From: Betaproteobacteria bacterium HGW-Betaproteobacteria-8
Lineage (GTDB): Bacteria > Pseudomonadota > Gammaproteobacteria > Burkholderiales > Methylophilaceae
NCBI GenBank assembly: GCA_002842135.1
Contig: PHCD01000090.1
Coordinates: forward strand, 1 to 6,182
Length of the DNA: 6,182 nt
Direction of reading: 5' to 3'
The first letter of the stretch is position 1. Each line of letters opens with the position of its first letter. Position numbers and translations under genes: made by a program. Positions 1-5,963 of the stretch are shown here, in pieces. Below the pieces are notes generated by a model. It saw nothing but the letters and a program-made list of their open reading frames with translations. It searched no databases and was not told the DNA's origin.

Positions 1-31
1 TGTCGTTATGTGGTTTGTTCATGGCATCCAT
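1..31 (-). CDS. cysN: CysN, sulfate adenylyltransferase large (GTPase) subunit, N-terminal fragment
   Basis: Only the first ten codons (MDAMNKPHND) are present before the left edge, so no domain is visible. The identification rests on position: in sulfate-assimilation operons cysD is normally followed at once by cysN, whose GTPase activity drives APS synthesis by CysD. The ATG at 31-29 shares its A with the TAA stop of cysD (TAATG), which suggests translational coupling. A strong ribosome binding site, AGAAGGAGGG at 50-41, lies inside the last cysD codons, 9 bases before this ATG. The next in-frame ATG at 22-20 would be about 18 bases from that site, so it is less likely. A cysNC fusion cannot be excluded, because the rest of the gene is outside the window. 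Confidence 0.7.
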   Translation of the reverse strand, partial: MDAMNKPHND

Positions 32-966
32 TAGAAATAACCCTCCTTCTTGCGCTGCTCCATGGAGGCGTCGGAGGTTTGGTCGTCAAGGCGCGTGGCG
101 CCGCGTTCGGTGATGGTCGTGGTCGCCGTTTCCAGCACGATCTTGCTGATGTCATCGGCATCGCTCGGTACCGGGGCGGTGCAGGTGATATCGCCCACAG
201 TGCGGAAGCGCACCTGCATGTTGATGATTTCCTCGCCCGGTTTCGGCTGGTTGATCACTTCACCGCTCGCCAATGGCACGTTGACCGGCACGATGGCGCC
301 GCTACGCATCACGATATCGCGTTGATGCGCGAAATAGATGCTGGGCAGGGTGAGCTTTTCGCGTTCGATGTACTGCCAGACATCCATCTCGGTCCAGTTA
401 GAAATCGGGAATGCACGGATGTTCTCACCTTTGTGGCTGCGCGCGTTGTACAGGTTCCACAGCTCGGGACGCTGATTCTTCGGATCCCATTGGCCGAATT
501 CATCGCGGAAACTCATGATGCGTTCCTTGGCGCGGGCTTTTTCCTCGTCACGACGGGCGCCGCCGATGCAGCAATCGAAACCGTGCTCTTCAATGGCTTC
601 CAGCAAAGTCACTGACTGGTGCTTGTTGCGGGGCTCATCCGGCGTCTTCAGAACGACGGTGCCGCGTTTCATGGAGTCTTCCACAGAACGCACAATCAGG
701 CGCTCGCCCAGTTCTGCGGCGCGCTGGTCACGGAAATCGATGACTTCCTTGTAGTTGTGGCCGGTGTCTATATGCATCAGCGGGAAGGGGAAGCGGCCAG
801 GGCGGAAGGCCTTTTCCGCCAGTCGCAGGATGCACAGTGAATCCTTGCCGCCGGAGAACAGCAGTACCGGGTTCGAGCATTGGCCGGCGACTTCGCGCAG
901 GATATGAATCGCTTCCGATTCGAGCCAGTCGAGATGACTCAGGGTTTCTTTGGTTGAAGTAGTCAT
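31..966 (-). CDS. cysD: CysD, sulfate adenylyltransferase subunit 2 (ATP sulfurylase small subunit)
   Basis: CysD is the catalytic adenylyltransferase subunit that, with the GTPase CysN, makes adenosine 5'-phosphosulfate (APS) and pyrophosphate from ATP and sulfate in the cytoplasm. The 311-residue protein is close to the family length (302 in E. coli). Residues 38-43 form the ATP-pyrophosphatase PP-loop SGGKDS; E. coli CysD has SIGKDS here. Other family blocks are HIDTGHN (65-71), GGARRDEEKARAKER (135-149), WDPKNQRPELW (160-170), FPISNWTEMDVW (186-197), RFRTVG (253-258) and the typical C-terminus ending KKEGYF. The HIDTGHN version differs from the enterobacterial HVDTGWK, suggesting the non-enteric CysD branch. 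I chose ATG 966; an in-frame GTG at 975 would add three residues, and neither has a clear ribosome binding site. The gene follows cysH after 45 bases and overlaps cysN by one. Confidence 0.96.
   Translation of the reverse strand: MTTSTKETLSHLDWLESEAIHILREVAGQCSNPVLLFSGGKDSLCILRLAEKAFRPGRFPFPLMHIDTGHNYKEVIDFRDQRAAELGERLIVRSVEDSMKRGTVVLKTPDEPRNKHQSVTLLEAIEEHGFDCCIGGARRDEEKARAKERIMSFRDEFGQWDPKNQRPELWNLYNARSHKGENIRAFPISNWTEMDVWQYIEREKLTLPSIYFAHQRDIVMRSGAIVPVNVPLASGEVINQPKPGEEIINMQVRFRTVGDITCTAPVPSDADDISKIVLETATTTITERGATRLDDQTSDASMEQRKKEGYF
41..50 (-). promoter_or_regulatory. Ribosome binding site of cysN inside the cysD 3' end
   Basis: AGAAGGAGGG is a near-perfect Shine-Dalgarno sequence lying in the codons for the final Lys-Lys-Glu-Gly of CysD. 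It decides the cysN start in favour of the ATG overlapping the cysD stop. It is the strongest such site in the operon and contrasts with the weak ones before cysD and cysI. Confidence 0.7.
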
Positions 967-983
967 GTCAATCACTAGTTAAA

Positions 984-993
984 TAATTCGTTA
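984..993 (-). repeat. 10-base repeat before cysD, copy 1 of 2
   Basis: TAACGAATTA (read on the minus strand) lies 17 bases before the cysD ATG. The same ten bases occur 12 bases before the cysI ATG at 4054-4063. On the plus strand both copies are also flanked by TCACTA on the start-codon side, joined directly in the cysI copy and separated by 8 extra bases (978-985) in the cysD copy. Function is unknown and chance is possible. Confidence 0.4.
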
Positions 994-999
994 TAAATC

Positions 1000-1028
1000 A
1001 GTATATTTTGATTACTTCTTAACGTGAA
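1000..1028 (-). promoter_or_regulatory. Candidate internal promoter upstream of cysD
   Basis: On the minus strand a -35-like TTCACG (1028-1023, 4 of 6 consensus bases) in the last codons of cysH is followed after exactly 17 bases by TATACT (1005-1000, 5 of 6). The predicted start is near 993, giving a leader of about 27 bases to the cysD ATG. The gap is AT-rich, so a chance match is quite possible. It would allow cysDN transcription independent of the upstream genes. Confidence 0.25.
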
Positions 1029-1779
1029 GTCCGCATTCTTTGCTCTCCGGGTCTTCCCACCACCATCTGCCGGCGCGGATATCCTCGCCCATGGCGACGG
1101 CACGGGTGCAGGGCGCGCAGCCGATGCTGGGGTAGAACTGGTCGTGCAGCTTGTTATAGGGCACCTTGTGTATGCGGATATAAGCCCAGACTTCCTTTTC
1201 CGTCCAGTCGCTCAAGGGGTTGAATTTCTCAAGACCGTTCGATTCATCGAATTGACGTACTGGCAGCTCGGCCCGGGTAGCGGACTGTTGTGCACGCATG
1301 CCGGTGATCCAGGCCTTTTTACCTTTCAAGGCACGCTGTAGCGGTTCTACCTTGCGCATGTGACAGCAGGCTTTGCGCAGTTCGATGGATTCGTAAAAGG
1401 CGTTGATGCCATGTGTCTGCACATAGTTTTCCACAGCTTCCAGGCGAGGGAACAACACTCTCAGCCTGGTATTGTAGGTGCTCTCCACCTCGGCCATCAG
1501 GTCGTAGGTTTCCGACGGCAGGCGGCCGGTATCCAGCGAAAATATCTCGATGGGTAGTTTGGTCTTGAGGATGAGGTCGGTCAGCACCATGTCCTCTGCA
1601 CCCATGCTGTTGGCGAAAGTGACTTCGTGCTGCTGGCCGAATTCGTCAACGGCGGATTGTAGCAGGGCGAGTGCCGCCTGCGATTTTGCCTCGACCGAGG
1701 CGCGCAAGGCATCCGTCAATTCCGGCGAGGTGGCCGGATTGGCGGCGGCAGGGCGTAACAGTGAGACTTCGCCGTTCAT
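1012..1779 (-). CDS. cysH: CysH, assimilatory APS reductase (iron-sulfur, thioredoxin-dependent type)
   Basis: This 255-residue enzyme reduces APS to sulfite and AMP in the cytoplasm using thioredoxin-type donors. The N-terminal PP-loop-like region FANSMGAEDM (55-64) and SLDTGRLPSETY (81-92) bind the nucleotide. Cysteines of a [4Fe-4S] cluster appear as CC (138-139, in RKACCHMRKVEPL) and CxxC (221 and 224, in IGCAPCTRAV). This pattern marks the APS-specific class and is absent from E. coli-type PAPS reductase. The catalytic cysteine is Cys249 in the C-terminal ECGLH motif. DWTEKEVWAYI (191-201) is also typical. The cluster predicts APS rather than PAPS as substrate, so CysC would not be needed for assimilation. 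The ATG overlaps the TGA of the DUF934 gene (ATGA, 1776-1779). GGAGA at 1795-1791 is a moderate ribosome binding site with a long 11-base spacing, so coupling probably matters. Confidence 0.95.
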   Translation of the reverse strand: MNGEVSLLRPAAANPATSPELTDALRASVEAKSQAALALLQSAVDEFGQQHEVTFANSMGAEDMVLTDLILKTKLPIEIFSLDTGRLPSETYDLMAEVESTYNTRLRVLFPRLEAVENYVQTHGINAFYESIELRKACCHMRKVEPLQRALKGKKAWITGMRAQQSATRAELPVRQFDESNGLEKFNPLSDWTEKEVWAYIRIHKVPYNKLHDQFYPSIGCAPCTRAVAMGEDIRAGRWWWEDPESKECGLHVKK

Positions 1780-2375
1780 CGCTTGGCACGTCTCCAGACG
1801 GGTTGTGTTTCATCCACTGCACCTTGGTAGGGCTTGCTGAAATCCTGCAGGCTGGCCAGCGCATCCTCGGCTGAGCGGTCAGCGCGAATCTGGTAACTGT
1901 CGAAGCCGCAACGCTTGAGGAAGAACAGCTGGTCGCGCAGTACATCGCCAAAAGCGCGTAGTTCGTTCTTGTAGCCGTATCTGGTGCGCAGCAGGTTGCC
2001 TATGGAGAAAATGCGGCCGTCGGCAAAACGTTCGACGTAGATGGCGATGATGGGCAGTTGGTTGATGTCGTCAACAGCATCGATCAGGGTTTCCAGCACT
2101 TCATGCGTTGCCAGCCAGATGCCGAGTTCGCCTTTGGCGAGTCTCGGCGCCAGTTCCTGCTTACGTGCTTGCCAGACTGGCAGCGGCACAATGATTTTGC
2201 CGCTGGCAGGGATGACGGTTGCTGCAATTTGCTCCGGGTTGCAGGCCTGCTCACCGGTCAGTTTAAACAGCACAACCTTGCCAGCCTGCTTGCGCACGAT
2301 CTCTTCGCCTGCCGGCAGGGTGACGGTGATCCACTCATTTTCGACGATGGCGTTATTGTGAATGAGGTTAGACAT
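1776..2375 (-). CDS. DUF934 family protein, sulfite reductase-associated
   Basis: The 199-residue protein matches the DUF934 family (COG3749), often annotated as an oxidoreductase probably involved in sulfite reduction. The conserved part is FADGRIFSI (117-125), followed by the block from LLRTRYGY (128-135) through ELRAFGDVLRDQLFFLKRCGFD (138-159). There is no signal peptide, no membrane segment, and no obvious flavin, iron-sulfur or nucleotide motif. Only two cysteines are present (45 and 156). The biochemical role is not established. The persistent pairing with cysI suggests an accessory or assembly partner of sulfite reductase, or a stand-in for part of CysJ; this is inference from context. 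The ATG lies inside the cysI 3' end (8-base overlap), preceded by GGGGAGGT, a strong ribosome binding site. The stop overlaps the cysH start, so translation is probably coupled on both sides. Confidence 0.88.
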   Translation of the reverse strand: MSNLIHNNAIVENEWITVTLPAGEEIVRKQAGKVVLFKLTGEQACNPEQIAATVIPASGKIIVPLPVWQARKQELAPRLAKGELGIWLATHEVLETLIDAVDDINQLPIIAIYVERFADGRIFSIGNLLRTRYGYKNELRAFGDVLRDQLFFLKRCGFDSYQIRADRSAEDALASLQDFSKPYQGAVDETQPVWRRAKR

Positions 2376-4041
2376 TGGCTACCTCCCCAGCTTTGGCATA
2401 GACATGTTCCTTGAATGGCGTGATACCGATACGGCGTACGGTATCGATAAAGCGTTCCTCATCGGTGCGTTCACGCAGGTAGACTTCGATCAGGCGCTGG
2501 ACGACGCCCGGCATTTCTTCGGCGGCAAATGCGCGGCCAATGACGGTGCCGAGGCTGGCATCGTTGCCTTGCTTGCCGCCGATAGTGACCTGATACCATT
2601 CAGAGCCATCCTTATCGACGCCTAGGATGCCGATATGGCCGACATGGTGATGGCCGCATGCATTCATGCAGCCTGAAATGTTCAATTCCAGCTCGCCGAT
2701 GTCGTGCAGGTAGTCGAGGTTGTCGAACTGCATCTGGATGGCTTCGGCGATCGGGATGCTCTTGGCATTGGCCAGTGAGCAGAAGTCGCCGCCCGGGCAG
2801 CAGATGATGTCGGTCAAGAGGCCGATGTTCGGCGTGGCCAGACCATTGGCGCGGGCGATTTCCCAGACGCTGTAGAGGTCAGACAGTTTGACGTCGGTCA
2901 GGATCAGGTTCTGCTCGTGCGAAGCGCGTAGTTCGCCGAAGCTGTATTTCTCGGCGAGGTCGGCGACCACGTGCATCTGCTCCGAAGTGATATCGCCTGG
3001 CGCCTTGCCATGCGGTTTCAATGACAGGGTGACGGCGCGATAGCCCGGCTGCTTGTGCGCATGCACGCAGCGTTTGACCCAGGCGGCAAAGGCCGGGTTG
3101 CTGGCAATGGCGCTGTCGAAACTGGCATCGTGTGCTGGCAGGTTTTCATAAGGCATGGCCGTGAAATATTGCGATACGCGTGCCAGTTCAGCTTGGGTAA
3201 TGGTATTCGGGCCGTCTTTCAGATGCTGCCATTCCTCGTCAACCTGACGGCGGAATTCATCAATGCCCAGTGCCTTGACCAGAATCTTGATGCGCGCCTT
3301 GAAGGAGTTGTCGCGGCGACCGTGCAGGTTGTAGACGCGGATGATCGCTTCGCAATAGGTGAGGATGTGCTGCCACTCAAGGTGCTCGCGGACGACACTG
3401 CCGAGAATCGGTGTGCGACCCAAGCCGCCGCCGACCCAGACCTTGATGGCCATCTTTTGCTGATCGTCGTAATAGAACTCCAGGCCGATGTCATGCGCCT
3501 GAACAATGGCGCGATCTTGTTTGGTGCCGGATACGGCGATCTTGAACTTGCGCGGCAGCAGGGCAAATTCCGGATGGAAGGTGCTCCATTGACGGATGAT
3601 TTCGGCCACGGCACGCGGGTCGATGATCTCGTCCGGGGCAACACCGGCAAACTGGTCGGTCGTGATGTTGCGGATGCAATTACCGGAAGTCTGGATGGCG
3701 TGCATTTGCACGGTGGCCAGTTCGGCCAAGATGTCCGGGGTGTCTTCCAGCTTGGGCCAGTTCAGTTGCATATTGGTGCGCGTGCTGAAGTGACCGTAAC
3801 CGCGGTCATAGCGTGTTGCGATGTCACCCAGCTTATGCAATTGTGTGGAAGAAAGTGTGCCATAGGGGACGGCAATGCGCAGCATGGGCGCATGGCGCTG
3901 GATATAGAGGCCATTTTGCAAACGCAGTGGACGAAACTCCTCGTCGGTGAGTTCGCCAGCCAGGAATCGGCGCATCTGGTCACGGTATTGCACGACCCGT
4001 TCGTCGACAAGGGATTGATCTATTTCGTCATATTTATACAT
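2368..4041 (-). CDS. cysI: CysI, sulfite reductase hemoprotein (siroheme / [4Fe-4S])
   Basis: This 557-residue cytoplasmic enzyme carries out the six-electron reduction of sulfite to sulfide. It has the two-fold repeated ferredoxin-like and siroheme domains of the nitrite/sulfite reductase family. Siroheme-linked [4Fe-4S] ligands are Cys415 and Cys421 (C-x5-C in CCPGGDFC) and Cys458 and Cys462 (C-x3-C in NISGCMNACGHHHVG). Likely sulfite-binding residues are Arg88 (FSTRTN), Arg124 (NCIRN), and Lys165 and Lys167 (RKFK), by analogy with Arg83, Arg153, Lys215 and Lys217 of E. coli CysI. It is slightly shorter than E. coli CysI (570). No CysJ flavoprotein gene is seen; the donor is probably ferredoxin or another reductase, perhaps with the DUF934 partner (inference). 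The ATG at 4041 fits the family N-terminus but has no clear ribosome binding site; the transporter stop is only 11 bases upstream. A nitrite reductase role is unlikely given the cysH, cysD and DUF934 neighbours. Confidence 0.95.
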   Translation of the reverse strand: MYKYDEIDQSLVDERVVQYRDQMRRFLAGELTDEEFRPLRLQNGLYIQRHAPMLRIAVPYGTLSSTQLHKLGDIATRYDRGYGHFSTRTNMQLNWPKLEDTPDILAELATVQMHAIQTSGNCIRNITTDQFAGVAPDEIIDPRAVAEIIRQWSTFHPEFALLPRKFKIAVSGTKQDRAIVQAHDIGLEFYYDDQQKMAIKVWVGGGLGRTPILGSVVREHLEWQHILTYCEAIIRVYNLHGRRDNSFKARIKILVKALGIDEFRRQVDEEWQHLKDGPNTITQAELARVSQYFTAMPYENLPAHDASFDSAIASNPAFAAWVKRCVHAHKQPGYRAVTLSLKPHGKAPGDITSEQMHVVADLAEKYSFGELRASHEQNLILTDVKLSDLYSVWEIARANGLATPNIGLLTDIICCPGGDFCSLANAKSIPIAEAIQMQFDNLDYLHDIGELELNISGCMNACGHHHVGHIGILGVDKDGSEWYQVTIGGKQGNDASLGTVIGRAFAAEEMPGVVQRLIEVYLRERTDEERFIDTVRRIGITPFKEHVYAKAGEVANV

Positions 4042-4052
4042 GATTTAAGTCA

Positions 4053-4841
4053 CTAATTCGTTACAAACTTGAGGCCGATCAGCAGCAGGATGGAGGCCAG
4101 GACAGGGCGTAGTATTTTATCAGGAATCCGTGCACTTAGATGACTTCCTATCCAAATGCCTGGCAAAGAGCCTATCAGTAGGCTCGCCAGCAACGTGAAA
4201 TTCACATTGCCCAGGGTCCAGTGACCGGCTCCCGCCAGGGCGGTGAGCGGTATGGCGTGGGCCAGATCGGTGCCGACTACTTTCAGTGCAGGCAGGCGAG
4301 GGTAGAGGAAGAACAAGGCAACAGTGCCAAGTGCGCCAGCGCCTACTGAGGAAAGTGTAACCAGGATGCCGAGCACGACCCCAACAGTGACAGTGACGGC
4401 AGGTTGCCAGCGTCCAAACCGTCCTTCATTGCTTTCTTTCGATATAGGTGGTGCATGTCGCTGCAGGTAGGAGCGAACAAGCACAGCGATAGAGGTCAGT
4501 ACCAGTGCAATACCCAGGCTGTAGGTAATGACACCGGAGATATCTTTGCTGTTCTGGTCAAGATAACGTAACAGCAGTATGGTGAGCACCGCAGCAGGCA
4601 GGCTGCCGCAGGCTAGCTGGCGTACTATCTTCCAGTCGACCGAGCCATGGGTGCCGTGGTGTACCCAGACACCGCCGGTTTTGGTGATGGCAGCAAATAA
4701 CAGGTCGGTGCCAACGGCAACAGCCGGTGAAAAATTGAACAGGAACACGAGTAGCGGTGTCATGAGCGAGCCACCGCCTACACCGGTCAGCCCCACTAAA
4801 GTACCGACCATTAAGCCGGAAAAAATATAGCCAAGTTCCAC
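4053..4841 (-). CDS. TSUP (TauE/SafE) family transporter, putative sulfate or sulfur-oxyanion carrier
   Basis: The 262-residue integral membrane protein has the family's two homologous halves. The first has GLTGVGGGSLMTPL (17-30) and VGTDLLFA (43-50); the second has SSVGAGALGT (164-173) and VGTDLAHA (189-196). About seven to eight hydrophobic segments are visible, near 4-36, 39-57, 74-92, 102-123, 148-180, 188-206, 214-235 and 244-260, with a charged loop at 124-146. TSUP members move sulfite, sulfonates, sulfate and other anions. The position next to cysI, divergent from cysB and without visible CysPTWA genes, favours sulfate uptake, as proposed for the TSUP protein CysZ of Corynebacterium glutamicum; sulfite export is the alternative. 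I chose GTG 4841 because AAAGG (4852-4848) precedes it by 6 bases and VELGYIFSGL fits the family N-terminus. A GTG at 4883 would add 14 polar residues (PCCFQSHINQRQT). Confidence 0.9.
   Translation of the reverse strand: MELGYIFSGLMVGTLVGLTGVGGGSLMTPLLVFLFNFSPAVAVGTDLLFAAITKTGGVWVHHGTHGSVDWKIVRQLACGSLPAAVLTILLLRYLDQNSKDISGVITYSLGIALVLTSIAVLVRSYLQRHAPPISKESNEGRFGRWQPAVTVTVGVVLGILVTLSSVGAGALGTVALFFLYPRLPALKVVGTDLAHAIPLTALAGAGHWTLGNVNFTLLASLLIGSLPGIWIGSHLSARIPDKILRPVLASILLLIGLKFVTN
4054..4063 (-). repeat. 10-base repeat before cysI, copy 2 of 2
   Basis: TAACGAATTA on the minus strand spans the last codons and part of the stop of the transporter gene, 12 bases before the cysI ATG. It is identical to the copy before cysD at 984-993. 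On the plus strand the flanking TCACTA (4050-4055) directly continues into ATTCGTTA, whereas the cysD copy carries eight extra bases between these blocks. Confidence 0.4.
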
Positions 4842-4881
4842 AGTCTGCCTTTGATTGATGTGTGATTGGAAACAGCAGGGC

Positions 4882-4890
4882 ACTATAGCA
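4882..4890 (-). promoter_or_regulatory. Extended -10 promoter for the leftward cys operon
   Basis: TGCTATAGT on the minus strand is a TG-n extended -10 element whose hexamer TATAGT matches 5 of 6 consensus bases. No good -35 lies at 16-18 bases (TAAAGA at best, 3 of 6), as is common for activator-dependent promoters. The predicted start is near 4875, giving a leader of about 34 bases to the transporter GTG at 4841. A second possible -10, a perfect TATAAT at 4947-4942, also lacks a -35 and would give a leader of about 95 bases. Confidence 0.45.
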
Positions 4891-4892
4891 GT

Positions 4893-4920
4893 TTGCGATG
4901 CACATCTTTAATAATATGTT
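4893..4920 (+). promoter_or_regulatory. Candidate cysB promoter
   Basis: TTGCGA (4893-4898, 4 of 6) and TATGTT (4915-4920, 4 of 6) are separated by 16 bases, with a predicted start near 4927. The -10 lies inside the inverted repeat at 4914-4931, which would suit autorepression by CysB. Other AT-rich -10-like sequences (TATATT at 4929-4934 and 4944-4949) are possible, so the choice is weak. Confidence 0.25.
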
Positions 4921-4931
4921 ATTCTACATAT
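4914..4931. promoter_or_regulatory. Candidate CysB operator in the divergent region
   Basis: ATATGT-TATTCT-ACATAT is a perfect inverted repeat with 6-base arms and a 6-base spacer. A direct repeat TATTCTA (4920-4926 and 4931-4937), offset by 11 bases or one helical turn, overlaps it. The dyad centre lies about 48 bases upstream of the predicted cys operon start and 32-49 bases before the cysB ATG. LysR-type activators often bind at such positions and repress their own gene. CysB sites are poorly conserved, so assignment to CysB rests on location. The region is AT-rich, which raises the odds of a chance palindrome. Confidence 0.4.
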
Positions 4932-4962
4932 ATTCTATTTGATTATATTGATTGGCTCCGGG

Positions 4963-5883
4963 ATGAAACTCCATCAACTGCGATATATCAGGGAGGTTGC
5001 GAGACAGAACCTCAATATCTCTGCCGCGGCCGACGTGCTGCATACATCGCAGCCGGGCGTCAGCAAGCAGATTCAGCTGCTGGAGGAGGAACTCAATCTG
5101 CAGATTTTTCAGCGCAACGGCAAGCGCCTGGTGGGCATTACCGAGCCGGGTGAGGCAGTGCTTGCCCTGGCTGAACGCATGCTGTTTGAAATGGAGAACA
5201 TCAAGCGCGTTGGTGAGGAGTTCGGCAATGAGGAAACCGGTGCGTTGACAATCGCCACTACCCATACGCAGGCTCGGTATCGTCTGCCGGCGGCCGTCAA
5301 GCAATTCGTCGATCAATATCCCAAAGTAAAACTGACCATACACCAGGGCAACCCGACCCAGGTTGCCGAACAGATTGTCAGCGGTGAAGCGGATATCGGC
5401 ATCGCCACCGAAGCTATCAGCAATTATGAAAAAATCCTCTGTCTGCCTTTGTACCGCTGGAATCGCTGCATCGTCGTCCCGCACGGACATCCCTTGTTAA
5501 GCGATGTGCCGCTGACCCTGAAGAAAATCGCACAATATCCGCTGATTACCTATGATTTCGGTTTTACCGGCAGTTCCATTGTCAGTGGTGTTTTTAGCAA
5601 GGAAGGCCTGAGCCCGAACATTGTCCTCACTGCGATTGATGCGGACGTTATCAAGACCTATGTCAATCTCGGGCTAGGCATCGGCCTGCTGGCCAGTATG
5701 GCATACGATAAGGAGCGGGATACCAATTTGGCGATGATCGATGCCAGCCACCTGTTTCCAGAAAGTACGACCTTCCTTGGGATCCGGCGTGATGCTTACC
5801 TGCGTGGCTTTGTTTATGCCTTCATCCAGTCATTGGCTCCGGGTTACGACAAAAAAGCCGTACAGGCAGCACTCAAGGACTAG
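4963..5883 (+). CDS. cysB: CysB, LysR-type activator of sulfur assimilation genes
   Basis: CysB is a cytoplasmic tetrameric LysR-type regulator that activates cys operons under sulfur limitation, with N-acetylserine or O-acetylserine as inducer and sulfide or thiosulfate opposing in enterobacteria. The N-terminal helix-turn-helix spans about 18-40 (SAAADVLHTSQPGVSKQIQLL), followed by a linker helix to about 88 and a two-lobed effector domain from about 93. Effector-pocket residues described in enterobacterial CysB are present at the same numbers: Thr100, Thr102 and Gln103 (TTHTQARY), Thr149 (IATEA), Trp166 and Thr202 (FTGSS). At 306 residues it is about 18 shorter than E. coli CysB (324), the loss being at the C-terminus. 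The ATG at 4963 gives the family start MKLHQLRYIREV; a TTG at 4939 would add eight unrelated residues. The ribosome binding site is weak. The related regulator Cbl is the alternative, but the location favours CysB. Confidence 0.94.
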   Translation: MKLHQLRYIREVARQNLNISAAADVLHTSQPGVSKQIQLLEEELNLQIFQRNGKRLVGITEPGEAVLALAERMLFEMENIKRVGEEFGNEETGALTIATTHTQARYRLPAAVKQFVDQYPKVKLTIHQGNPTQVAEQIVSGEADIGIATEAISNYEKILCLPLYRWNRCIVVPHGHPLLSDVPLTLKKIAQYPLITYDFGFTGSSIVSGVFSKEGLSPNIVLTAIDADVIKTYVNLGLGIGLLASMAYDKERDTNLAMIDASHLFPESTTFLGIRRDAYLRGFVYAFIQSLAPGYDKKAVQAALKD

Positions 5884-5922
5884 CTCTGCGCGATATTGAG
5901 CGCATATGATGATGCTTTCCAT

Positions 5923-5943
5923 CGTCGGCAGTTCAGGCCGACG
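5923..5943 (+). terminator. GC-rich hairpin between cysB and the next gene, possible weak terminator
   Basis: CGTCGGC (5923-5929) and GCCGACG (5937-5943) form a perfect 7-base stem with a 7-base loop, 40 bases after the cysB stop. The bases after it (GCTATTTG) give only a three-U run, so it is not a classical intrinsic terminator. It ends seven bases before the GAAGGA ribosome binding site of the next gene and could instead be a leader structure. Confidence 0.35.
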
Positions 5944-5963
5944 GCTATTTGAAGGACGCAACC

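Noticed and set aside
10..615. 201-codon open frame on the plus strand
   Set aside because: It is antisense to cysD, whose family motifs are continuous through this stretch; no recognisable domain in the plus-strand translation.
31..966. NodP (nodulation sulfation) instead of CysD
   Set aside because: The neighbours are cysH, cysI and cysB, with no nod genes, so assimilatory use is the simple reading.
3055..4056. 333-codon open frame on the plus strand
   Set aside because: It is fully antisense to cysI, which has complete catalytic motifs; the translation shows no family motif and looks like a shadow of GC-rich codon use.
4842..4883. Longer start (GTG 4883) for the TSUP transporter
   Set aside because: The added residues are polar and atypical, the start would overlap the predicted extended -10 promoter, and GTG 4841 has a properly spaced AAAGG.
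4939..4962. TTG 4939 as the cysB start
   Set aside because: The conserved CysB N-terminus MKLHQLRYI begins at ATG 4963; the upstream residues do not match the family.
5887..5904. Small inverted repeat TGCGC-N8-GCGCA after the cysB stop
   Set aside because: Only five base pairs with no following T-run; too weak to call a terminator or operator.
5896..5910. Promoter for the 5964 gene from TTGAGC or TATGAT
   Set aside because: The two elements are not at a workable spacing and neither has a matching partner box.
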